Assembly (NCBI GenBank): GCA_033807775.1
Contig: CM066327.1
Location: 76,018,795-76,082,794 of the forward strand
Source: Saussurea involucrata
Lineage: Eukaryota > Streptophyta > Magnoliopsida > Asterales > Asteraceae
Direction: 5' to 3'
Length of the DNA stretch: 64,000 nucleotides
Of this stretch, positions 55,243-64,000 are shown piece by piece (position 1 is the stretch's first letter; every line of letters begins with the position of its first letter). The position numbers and the translations under genes are program-made. The notes beneath the pieces were generated by a model. It had not been told where the DNA came from and ran no database searches. It saw only the letters and a list, made by a program, of their open reading frames with translations.

Positions 55243-58085
55243 ACTTGATATCGTGCACACAAACATGTTGCATACATAATATCAGGTCGGCTAGCTGTAA
55301 GATACAAGAGAGAGCCGATCATCCCACGGTACAGCGTGACATTAACAGGTATTCCCTTTGAATCCTTGTCAAGTGTCAGCGGTGGTGCCATAGGGGTTTT
55401 CATAGCTGAACTATGAGTTAAATCAAATTTCTTCAGCATATCTTTAACATATTTTCCCTGATTAATAAAAGTTCCTTTTTCAGTTTGCTTAATCTGAAGA
55501 CGAAGGAAATATGTTAGTTCACCCATCATGCTCATTTTATACTCATCTTTCATTCTATCAGCGAAACGAGTACAAAGCTCAGGGTTAGTAGAACCAAATA
55601 TAATGTCATCAACATATATTTGAACTAGAATGATATGACCTTTCACTTTTCTAAAAAATAGAGTTTTGTCAATTTTACCTCGCTCAAATTTTTCAATATG
55701 GATATAAGTAGAAAGAGTGTCATACCATGCACGAGGAGCTTGCTTCAAGCCATAAAGTGCCTTATCCAGTTTATAAACATAATCTGGACGCTTAGAATCT
55801 GAGAATCCTGGAGGTTGTTCCACATACACTTCTTCATTCAGCTTTCCATTCAGAAACGCTGACTTAACATCCATCTGATGTACTTTGAAGTTTTTGTGTA
55901 CATCATATGCTAAGAATAGACGAATAGATTCAAGTCTTGCTACTGGAGCAAATGTTTCGTCATAATCTATACCTTCCTCTTGTCTGTATCCCTGAGCACC
56001 AAGACGAGCTTTGTTGCGGGTTATAGTACCATGTTCGTCCAACTTGTTTTGATAGACCCATTTAGTGCCTATTACTGTTTTATCAGTTGGTCTCCGAACA
56101 AGTTTCCAAACTTTGTTTCTTTCGAATTCAGTCAGCTCTTCTTGCATGGCGCTGACCCAGTTTGGATCTTTGAGGGCATCATCTATTTTCTTTGGTTCAG
56201 TTAGAGAAATAAAGTTAACAAATAAACAAATATTACCTGCACTTCGTCGAGTCTGAACACCAGCATTTGGATCACCAAGAATTTGATCAATTGGGTGATT
56301 TACGGTCCATCGCTGAGCCGGAGCATAAGTCGCTGACTCATCTTGAACTGGAGGAGCTGAAGATGAGGCTTCAGCTACTTCTGGAGTTTCAGCTAAGAGA
56401 GGAATACTTGCATTTGTCATTTCATTTACTGATTGCTGAGAGATAGATGGAATGTCTGAGGCATTTGGTTCAGCGGTAGGTATAGTGTTTATAGGAACAG
56501 CTGAGACCCATGATGTTTCAGCTTCACTATTCTGCATGTTTGGAATGATAGGACTATCATCTTCTACTGGATGAGCATGAGGAGTGGGAATATCTTCTGA
56601 ATCACCAAGATGAGAAAACATCCATTGATTCAGTTCTTCAGTATCAGCGGACGGTTTAGAGTTCGCAGAACGGGATTCGTCAAACGTGACGTGAATAGTT
56701 TCTTCTACAGTTTGTCTTCTACGATTGAAGACTCTGAAGGCTTTGGAAACTGAGGAGTATCCAAGAAAAATTCCATCATCATCCTTAGGATCAAACTTTC
56801 CAAGAGCATCTCTGTTGTTCAGTGTGAAACACTGACAACCAAAGATGTGAAGAAAGTTGATTGAAGGATTTCTCCCATGAAAGAGTTCATAGGCTGTCTT
56901 TTTGAATCTTTTAACTATCAGCGACCTGTTTTGCGTAAAACAAGCAGTGTTGACAGCTTCTGCCCAAAACTGAGTAGGCAGGTGAGAATCGCTGAGCATT
57001 GAACGTGCAACTTCAATTATTGTTCTATTTCTTCTTTCAGTGACTCCATTTTTTTGCGGTGTTCTCACTGAAGAGAAGTTGTGAGAAATACCCTTACTCT
57101 CAAGGAAGGAATCAAGAGAGCTGTTTTTGAATTCAGTCCCATGATCACTCCTTATTGAGCGAACGGTCAGATTGTTCAGGGTTTCCATCTTCCGAACAAA
57201 GGTGATGAGTTCTTCAGGGGTGTCACTCTTAGAACGGAGAAACATTACCCAAGTGAAGCGAGAGAATTCATCAACTATGACCAGCGTATATTTCTTTCCA
57301 GCGATGGATTGTTTGTTAACTGGGCCAAACAAATCCATATGGAGTAGTTGTAGAGGAGATGACACTGATGAAACTTGCTTAGATTTAAAGCTTGCTTTGG
57401 TCTGCTTCCCTTTTTCACACACTGAACATAAAGACTCTTTGGCGTATGAATACTGAGGTAGACCAGTGACTAACTCTTTTGAAGAAAGTGTGTTCAATGT
57501 CTTGAAATTTAGATGAGATAGCCTCTTATGCCATAGCCAGTTGACATCAGATGAGGCCTTTGAGAAGAAACAGGAGTTCTCAGTGGTTGTTGAGTCCATG
57601 TTTATTACATAAACATTTTCCAAACGATAACCGCTGAGAGCTATCTTCTCCTTTTTGTCAGTGACAAAGCAGGATTCCTTAGTAAAGATTACTTTGTTAT
57701 CCATGTCGCAAAGCTGACTGATGCTTAGAAGATTATGCTTCAGCCCTTCAACATATGCGACTCTTCTGAAGGAGGTTGTACCATTTGAAAGTACACCATA
57801 CCCTCGGGTATGTCCTTTTCCATTTCCACCGAAAGTCACAGAGGGACCCTTCTCTTCCTTGTATTCAGCGAGCAGGCTTTTCTTTCCAGTCATGTGTCTA
57901 GAGCATCCGCTATCGAGATACCAGATACCCTTCTTAACCTGAATAGCAGAGGTTGAAGTGGAGGGAATGTCTGAACTTTCTTCCTCTTCTTCAATCTTGG
58001 CCATAAGACATAGATTTGCTTCATCATCTTCAGAGTCAGATGATGATGCTTCTTCATCAGAAGCAGCCCAATCATAGTTAGCCAT
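55243..58085 (-). pseudogene. pol: Copia-2 pol: protease, integrase, reverse transcriptase
   Basis: A long single open frame. Protease GIWYLDSGCSRHMTG (about residue 55), zinc motif HKRLSHLNFK...CSVCEKGK, integrase LHMDLFGPV, IRSDHGTEFKN and NGVTERRNRTI (all three acidic residues kept). RT: WVYQNKLDEHGTITRNKARL, YDETFAPVARLESIR, QMDVKSAFLNG, ALYGLKQAPRAWYDTL and the intact YVDDIIFGS box. Homology ends at DIMYATCLCARYQ; the following residues are read-through into element A. Catalytic motifs look sound but the protein lacks RNase H. Confidence 0.95.
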
Positions 58086-58135
58086 CAGGCCTTTACTCTT
58101 CTTCTTAAAGCTTTTCAGCTTAGCATATTTTTCTT

Positions 58136-59224
58136 TCAGCTTTGAATATTTGTCATCTTTATTCCTTGGAACAAAGGATTTCTTTGTAAAAGCTGAGGGT
58201 CTAGAAACTTTCTTAGACCTGCACTCGTTAGCGAAATGTCCTGTCTTTTCGCAGTTAAAACAAGTAGCAGTAGCCTTATCAACAAAAATGATCTAGGCTT
58301 GTCAGTTATGGAAAGAGGTTTGTTCTTTCTAAACATTTTCTTTTTGGCAAATCTCCTGAACTTTTTAGTTAGGAGAGCCAAAGATTCATCATCATCTGAA
58401 GAATCAGAATCTGATGACCTTTTAGAGTTACTTTCTAACTCAGTGATAGTGACCGAGGGTCGCTGAGTAGAAGGTTCCTCTGAGATTAAAGCAACAGGGG
58501 TGCTTTTGGAATCTTTTACAAGATTCTTCTTAAGATGGCTCGATTGCTCATGATTCAGCAACGTGCCATATAAGGTTGAAAGGGTCATTGATTTTAGATC
58601 CTTTGACAGCTTGAGACACATAGAATAATTGTCCCAACTTTCAGGTAAACATTCTAGAAACTTTGTCAGTACTTCAAAGTTAGAATATTCCTTACCAACA
58701 GTTTTCAGATCTATAATTAAACAATTAAAACGTTGGTGAACTTCAGAGAGAGATTCATTCTTACCAGAAATGAAGCTTTCGTATTGTCTTACCAGGTTGA
58801 TCTTTCTTGAGTCCTGGACTTCAGACGTTCCTTCATACCGAACACATATTGTGCTCCACATGGCTTTTGATGTTTTCAGATTCATGACGGAATGGTAGAC
58901 TTCGTCAGGAAGAGCCATGGATAGTATGGATCTGGCTTTTGTATCTATAGCCACTTTCTTCTTATCTTCGTCGGTCCATTGAAAGATTTCCTTAGGGACC
59001 AGCCTTTCTGGAATAGCAGGTCTATTCTCAGCGGCTGGAACTGCAGCATCAATTCTTACAGGGATGAATGGACCATTCTCGAGATAGTAAGGCATAGTAG
59101 GGTCTACACCTTCTAAGAAGAGTGTCATCCTATTTTTCCATAAGTTGAAGTTATCTTTGGAAAATCTAGGGGGTTTAGCAAGAGAACCATTGTCTATATA
59201 ATTTGTGTTTGTGTTGGTGGCCAT
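58136..59224 (-). pseudogene. gag: Copia-2 gag
   Basis: The ATG at 59222-59224 encodes MATNTNTNYIDNGSLAKPPR, the SIRE-type Gag start. The UBN2-like capsid has NLWKNRMTLFLEGVDPTMPY, TSKAMWSTICVRYEGTSEVQ and EVHQRFNCLIIDLKTVGKEY. A frameshift near 58290 puts the zinc knuckle CFNCEKTGHFANEC (about 58210-58255) in another frame, and the ORF ends in non-native sequence. Between gag and pol (58086-58135) the frame that leads into pol continues. Confidence 0.9.
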
Positions 59225-59290
59225 TTTCAGATAATAGCAAGGAAAAGAAATATCTTAGATTAGATCTTGTTTATGAGATTAAACAAATCC

Positions 59291-59302
59291 GCTCTAATAC
59301 CA
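59291..59302 (-). other. Copia-2 primer binding site
   Basis: Minus strand TGGTATTAGAGC, one base from the usual TGGTATCAGAGC; next to the LTR end at about 59305. Confidence 0.88.
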
Positions 59303-59304
59303 CT

Positions 59305-60270
59305 TATTGGTCCCGAAGGCCTATACAAGTTTGTAGAAGGGGGGGGTTGAATACAAACACACAGATTTTACTTTTCTAAATTGTTTATTGATAAATCATT
59401 AACAATTTACAGCTTGTTGCGGAAACAAGATTAAGGATAAACCTAAATCTAAACAAGTTGGAACACTAAGGTTTCTTGCACTAAGAGAGATAAGGAAATT
59501 ACTAATAATAACCTATCTTGAGATAAGAGATTGAACTTCTCCAGAGTTAGCAAGTTACTTCAAATGAAGTGGGTTCATCTCTTTATATACTGCATGCATT
59601 TAATGCAAGTCAGTATACACTTTACACGTGTCATCAGCTGGTTGGTTGCATGTCATTGACCTTTGTTGACAACCTTAGTAGCCGCATGGATGAACAGTGT
59701 AGTATCAGAGTGGTTGTACGATTTCAGACAGTCGGAGGTTCTTTTCTGATATTTCGTACGGAGTCGTGCAAGGGTGGTTAAGACAAAAGTACTTTGTACG
59801 GAGGACTTCATGATCAGCTTTCATTGATTCAGAGCATTATCATTATCTATTCAGCGAATGATAAAGTTCAGCGATAGCTGAAGTCTTGTACTTGATACTT
59901 CACGTTGAGTGGACAAATCTGAGTCTTCGCTGATCCGCATCAGTTCATTAGGAGACTTGTCGCTGGTTCTTGAGCTTGATCTTCGACTTCAGCGTAGAAC
60001 CTTTGTTGACGTGAAACTTGTCTTCAGGGATCATAAGTAAACAACTAACTTATCAGCGATCATCATAATGACTGAACAGACTCAGAGCATTAATGGTGAA
60101 CAGTGTTCGCTGAATGTTTAATTTAAAGAGCGAGAGTTCCTATCAGCGGTACTGTAAGATCTTAGTACTTATCAGCGATAGTGAAACTCTGATACATATT
60201 GTTTACTTACAATTTTCACTAAGTATATAAGAGAGGGTCATTATCAAATCACAGAGGGTTTGGATCAACA
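59305..60270 (-). repeat. Copia-2 5' LTR
   Basis: Minus strand starts about TGTTGATCCAAACCC (60270) and ends TTCGGGACCAATA (59305). GTATATAAAG at 59581-59590 (minus) is the probable TATA box. The word TCAGCGA/TCGCTGA recurs about ten times, including the palindrome TCAGCGATAGCTGA near 59868. Boundaries are inferred from the primer site and TG..A ends; the partner LTR is absent. Confidence 0.75.
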
Positions 60271-61138
60271 GGTTTAATTAGGACTAAAGCGTATTCGGTA
60301 TATCTCTATCACCAAATTCACGCCTTAGGCATGCAATTCCTCGTTCTAGATAACAGTTAATTCTCTCGAACTCAACTGGAAGCAACAAAACGATTAAAAG
60401 CTAGCTAAACTCTCAAAAGCCTTAAGAATCAAATTACATGCATTCATTAACAAGGAAAAACTGATAAAAGTCATGTGTCATTTGTTCATATGTTCAAGCC
60501 TAATTCAATCCAACCCCAACATCTTAAGATTAGTTCATGATGTTGGGGAATACAAACGCAAGAAAAGGGGATGTAAAAGTGTGTGCAAACATGATAATGA
60601 GAATGTAAAAGATGTAATGGTGAATGATGATGAACTCCCTTCTCCTAGCTCGAATCCGATTCACCTCGTGAATTGCTCCTTGATTGATCCTCTATCGTGG
60701 CTCCGAAAGACGTAGAATCTCTCCCAAAATCGCCCATTCAGCTGCCGTAGTCGTCGTGTGTGAGTTGCGTATCGAATCATGACCTAAACCCGGAATAACA
60801 TAGCTGAAAGTCGCACAACAGAGGGTTACGCGACCTGTCACGCGACCTGCAAGTCGCATGGCAAGTCGCCCGCTTTCCTGAGCTGCGCGGGTCGGTTTCT
60901 GGTTCGTGGTTCGGGTCCTGGTTCGGGCGTGGGTCTTGGGCTTGGATCTCGGGCTTCCGTTGGGCTTCGTTTTGGCTCTTTTTGGGCTCTTTTTAGCTTC
61001 TTTTCTCGATGGTTACTGCCTTTTAGATGAACCTGCACCTTCCACTTGAGAAACCGTAAAATTCCGCTTCTTTGCTTAAATACAAGCCAATCTCATTGGT
61101 TTTAGGACCGAAAATAACGCCAAAAAGTGGCGTTATCA
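60271..61138 (-). repeat. Probable TGATAAC-type LTR fragment, minus strand
   Basis: The minus strand begins TGATAACGCCACTTTTTGGC at 61138, the same layout as element D's LTR start (TGATAAC, short stem, CGTTATTT). The left end is cut by Copia-2 at 60270/60271. It contains GC-rich GCGACCTGCAAGTCGCATGG-like repeats (60829-60885). No ORF with family resemblance. No second LTR or primer site here. Confidence 0.55.
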
Positions 61139-62147
61139 ATGAGTCAATAGCCCTCGAAGACAGTTTCCTCAGAATTGTCTTCTTGGTTTTCTTTGGAATT
61201 CTTTCTTTGGAATTCTCGACCTAGCCGTCGAGACATTCTTTCTGTCGCCTCGAAGGGCAAGCATAATATGTATCCCTCTCTTCCTGGATACTGATTTCCT
61301 CTCAGTCGGCACTAATAAAGAAATACATAGAGCATCAGACAAAATAAACGGAGAAAATAAAAAACTACGGTACGCTTACCGGTCGCCTCTTTCTGCTCAT
61401 CTTCTTCTTCAGAATCTCTCGTGTCTTCCACCACGTCCTCGTCCTCGACCGCCGATTGACTCACGACGAAAGATCGATCATCGATGTTGTGATTCATGAA
61501 TCTGTCGATCTTGGCTTGGGAATCTTCGTTCGGCTTCACATCATCGAACTGGATCTCTGAAGGCGACAAAAGAAGAAGAATAAATGGAAAGCATAAATCA
61601 AACAATGGCATACGTTAAAAACAAAAGAAAAGTACATACCCGTCTTATTCCAATCTGGAAGAATCCAATTGTTGTGGATATCAAGTGAATCAATACGTAC
61701 GAAGACGTATCTAGACTTCCACCCACGATCGTTAACCCCGGTTTTCAAAACCAAGGTACGATCGCCCCTGTGCTTGGAATAAGGGTTGTAACGCCAGTTC
61801 TTGTCCCTTTTGACTTGATAAGCCAACAAGAAATCATTCATGGTCATGGGCGACTCCCACTTTGCAGGCACTCGCTCAATAACTAGAAAAACTCTCCAAA
61901 GTTGGGGCATCAACTGCCCTGGAGACACACTGAAATCTTGCATGAAGGATTTGGGCAAGGTAGAAAACGGCCATTCAAACGCTATTTTAAAAGGATACCC
62001 GTATAATACAAAGTATCCTTCAGGACAACTCTTAGGACGTGTACTCCCTGGACATGTCAGTTCTATCTCTGCAGGTATTTTCGCTAAACACCTAAAGGTA
62101 TTTAAGTCTTCCTGACTCGTAATAGAACTCTTTGGTTCAGACGACAT
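61139..62147 (-). pseudogene. Tat antisense gene, spliced, with Transposase_28-like N-terminus
   Basis: Exon 1 is 61640-62147 (ATG at 62145-62147): TCPGSTRPKSCPEGYFVLYG, then PGQLMPQLWRVFLVIERVPA, a pattern I associate with the 'putative gypsy type transposon' (Transposase_28) family. Donor GGTATGT at 61639, acceptor TTCAG before 61556; the 83-nt intron keeps frame (G|AG codon). Exon 2 (61380-61556) encodes EIQFDDVKPNEDSQAKIDRF and acidic VEDEDVVEDTRDSEEEDEQK, ending at a GTAAGC donor. A third exon-like block (about 61150-61235) encodes MSRRLGREFQRK, homologous to element C's antisense ORF, and ends just before the LTR at 61138. The element around it is otherwise gone. Function unknown. Confidence 0.72.
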
Positions 62148-62200
62148 TATTTGTCAGAAAAAAGAGAGGAGCAATGCAGATGAAGGTGAGAAAGTAATGC

Positions 62201-62210
62201 CCTATATAGT
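62201..62210 (-). promoter_or_regulatory. Putative TATA box of the antisense gene
   Basis: Minus strand ACTATATAGG, about 55 bp before the ATG at 62147. The Cassandra-like LTR begins at 62210, so upstream promoter sequence was displaced. Confidence 0.5.
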
Positions 62211-62497
62211 GTAACACCTTAGGCATATCCCACATCCTTTAGAGGGCATGAGAGAAGCTGGGTATATTAGTAAACCTTGGCCTTACCAGACACAAAACCC
62301 GTTTTGGGGCCACAAGCATGCGGGTTCCTTGGGAACTCTGTGGTTAAGCGTGCTTGGGTGGGAGTAGTACCAGGATGGGTGACCCCGTGGGAAGTCCTCG
62401 CCAGGTCGCCAAGAACAAAGCCGTGAGCCAGTGGGGCAAAGCGGACAATATTGTGTCGTGGTAAGCGGGGTGTTACAGATATGCCTAAGGTGTTACA
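62210..62497 (-). repeat. Cassandra-like LTR
   Basis: Ends are a perfect 20-bp inverted repeat: TGTAACACCTTAGGCATATC at the left and its reverse complement at 62478-62497. A second internal terminus-like GGGGTGTTACA occurs at 62467-62477, so the outer 20 bp may be an addition or the family's own end. Confidence 0.78.
62325..62400 (+). ncRNA. 5S rRNA-derived sequence with Pol III internal control region
   Basis: Matches the 3' two-thirds of plant 5S rRNA: GGTTAAGCGTGCTTGGG (box A region, about 62342-62358), GAGTAGTACCAGGATGGGTG and GACC...GGGAAGTCCTCG (box C region, 62372-62400). The 5' third is not recognisable. It is a retrotransposon-borne derivative, not a ribosomal gene; no tandem array is present. 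Confidence 0.85.
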
Positions 62498-62568
62498 CAC
62501 CCCCCCCCCCTTAGGGACTCATCGTCCTCGATGAGGTTTGCCCCACCATCCCGAACGGCACAGGAGTG

Positions 62569-62656
62569 GCTCTGATACCATTTGTAATACCCCGCTTACT
62601 ACCACGACACAATATTGTGTCGTGGTAAGCGGGGTGTTACAAATTGGTATCAGAGC
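62569..62656. repeat. 88-bp palindrome of head-to-head LTR-primer sites
   Basis: GCTCTGATACCA (62569-62580) and TGGTATCAGAGC (62645-62656) are exact inverses. Between them TGTAATACCCCGCTTAC and GTAAGCGGGGTGTTACA, and ACGACACAATATTGTGTCGT at the centre, also pair. It reads as two 5' LTR ends with primer sites facing outward. Confidence 0.9.
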
Positions 62657-64000
62657 TTTAGTTTAAGTGAACTAAGTATGCTGTTGAGATACTTAGACTT
62701 AAGCTGAGATGGATTAAGTTATGATATGTGAGAAATGTGTAGAAGCACTAAGACGGGATAGTCTTAGAGTCGACGGAAATACGTGAAATTAGTACTGTAA
62801 CGATGGTAACGAGGATTCTCATGTATAGTATGTTCATAATTTCAATTGGCTACTGTCATTATAAATATATTGTTACATAAGTGTACTTGTTTATGATGGT
62901 TATATGTTCTATTATGGCTATCCTTGATCATGTATCTTAATGGTCGATTATTGGATTGGATGTTACTCATATTATTGGAAAAAGAATCGGTTAGTTTATC
63001 CATGTTTAGAACCTCATTTACATGCTAAACTTCCATAGAAATGAGCCAAAATGACTTGGAATCGAGTTGGTTTTGAGTTGGGGTGTCAATGGGCTGAACA
63101 GGGGCTGTTGTATATGGAAAGGGGCTGTCCAGAGACTTGCGCGACTTCCTGGGCGACCTCAAGTCGCGGGACAAGCCGCGCAGGTCACTGTTTCAGCATT
63201 TTCCGATTTTGTTTGTTACGTACTTGTGTCATTTCAAAGCGAAATATAGGCGTATGGGTACTCGTTTTGAGTGGAAGATAGCATTTGAACACTTTGAACA
63301 TGTTAGTTTGGACATATAACAATTCCTAGTATTGTTTTTAATGTCGGTTGTTCGGTTTCTAGCCCGGTCGCGAATCGGAGGTGCCCAATGGGTTGTTTAG
63401 GGTCATTAATCATCGTAGGGAGTCTTATATGCATACAATTGTGTAAAGTATGTCGATGTGTGTATATTATAGACTTGTTTACACGTTGGTGAAGTATGGC
63501 TTGGGTGGTGTTCGGTTGTGGCGTTAATTGCCGGTTTTATTTGTTTGTGTCGTTTACTTGTGTGTGGCTTCGAACTCTTGTAAGGCGAGTGTTGGTACTT
63601 CTGATTTAGTAATGATAGAATCTTCTATGAAATTCCGTATAATGGATAATGTGAATTGGATTATGATATGTTGGAAGGATTAGGTTCAGTTAGTGATCCT
63701 TGTTGAAGAATAATTTAAGGAAGTATCAACAAGTTGACTATTGACGATTAACGTCGGTAGCTGTGTAAGGTGTATGAGGCTGAAGTCTTGAATCAAAAGA
63801 TTTAAGAGTTGAAGGACCACCTTGCAAAGGTGTTAGGATATTGAAAGACTGTTGTTTTAAATAAGCATTTTATTTACGAAGTGGATGGTTCGTAAGGAAT
63901 GAAGTAATTGACACGAACGAAAGGAGTATATATATTGTGTTGATCTGTGAAGAAATGTGTCCTATCTATGTAACGGTTTGGAATCACAAAGAGTTAACAA
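62657..64000 (+). other. Leader/internal region of a retroelement running off the window
   Basis: Follows a plus-oriented TGGTATCAGAGC primer site. No recognisable gag or pol in 1.3 kb; short open frames (63051-63319) lack family resemblance. GC-rich GCGACTTCCTGGGCGACCTC and AAGTCGCGGGACAAGCCGCG occur at about 63140-63185. Confidence 0.5.

Larger units (their letters stand above)
55241..60270 (-). mobile_element. Truncated SIRE-type Copia (Copia-2), minus strand
   Basis: From right to left: 5' LTR (59305-60270), primer site, gag, protease, integrase and RT, stopping within the RT/RNase H linker at about 55243. RNase H, any extra ORF, polypurine tract and 3' LTR are absent. No target duplication can be tested. 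The breakpoint joins directly to truncated element A, so one deletion or rearrangement probably removed both 3' ends. Confidence 0.92.
62210..62641 (-). mobile_element. Cassandra-like TRIM retrotransposon
   Basis: A very small non-coding LTR element. In minus orientation: a 59-bp shrunken 5' LTR (62583-62641), primer site TGGTATCAGAGC (62569-62580), about 70 bp of internal sequence, an oligo-G polypurine tract (62498-62512), and a 288-bp 3' LTR (62210-62497) carrying a 5S rRNA-derived sequence. LTR ends TGTAACACC...GGTGTTACA and 5S content are the hallmarks of Cassandra. No target duplication is identified. Confidence 0.82.

Noticed and set aside
62325..62400. A functional 5S rRNA gene
   Set aside because: Only the 3' two-thirds matches, there is no array, and it lies within a TRIM LTR with TGTAACACC ends.

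Overview
The window looks like heterochromatic, repeat-rich nuclear DNA of a flowering plant, most likely a eudicot. I did not identify the species; an Asteraceae-like genome is my guess from the mix of SIRE-type Copia, Tat-type Gypsy and TGATAAC-type LTRs. I find no host protein-coding gene. Nearly everything that can be interpreted is a transposable element (TE), and the main story is how these elements are nested.

1-20.8 kb: two hAT transposon copies lie tail to tail and form a 2.3-kb palindrome (centre near 1145). The right-hand copy was hit by a Helitron (2730-19549, 5' TC, 3' hairpin plus CTAG, inserted between A and T). The Helitron was then hit by a 15.2-kb SIRE-type Copia retrotransposon (2981-18170, 852-bp LTRs, TSD TAGAC). 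This Copia has a broken gag-pol and a very large extra 3' reading frame (12078-17132, two in-frame stops) with an apparent promoter of its own. A 300-bp G-rich MITE also sits in the Helitron.

20.8-28.7 kb: intergenic DNA with two more TAA-flanked MITEs, a minisatellite, a 2-kb foldback element, a cluster of short palindromes, and a PIF/Harbinger transposon (transposase plus Myb-like ORF remnant, minus strand) that is cut by the next LTR.

28.7-55.2 kb: at least five Tat-like Gypsy elements share the ends TGTTTGGG...CATTAACA and a TGGCGCCATCCGTGGGAC-type primer site, and are stacked inside one another. E (gag) is interrupted by inverted F, F by A, A by B (TSD GTCAC), and B by both C (TSD A/GAAGT) and D. 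D is an unrelated TGATAAC-type non-autonomous element (TSD CCATC). A and B encode only RT-RNase H-integrase; C and E carry gag (C also protease) but no polymerase. This complementary split is the most interesting biology here. A, B and C also keep a minus-strand gene in the 3' region.

55.2-64 kb: a truncated minus-strand SIRE-type Copia (RT to 5' LTR) is joined directly to truncated element A. Next come part of a TGATAAC-type LTR, a better-preserved spliced copy of the Tat antisense gene (61.2-62.15 kb), a Cassandra-like TRIM whose LTR carries a 5S rRNA-derived sequence, and the 5' leader of another retroelement running off the window.

LTR divergence, counted by eye, agrees with the nesting order: B about 97%, C about 98.6%, D about 99.3%, and the large Copia about 98.8% identical. 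All coding regions listed are TE genes, and most carry stops or frameshifts.
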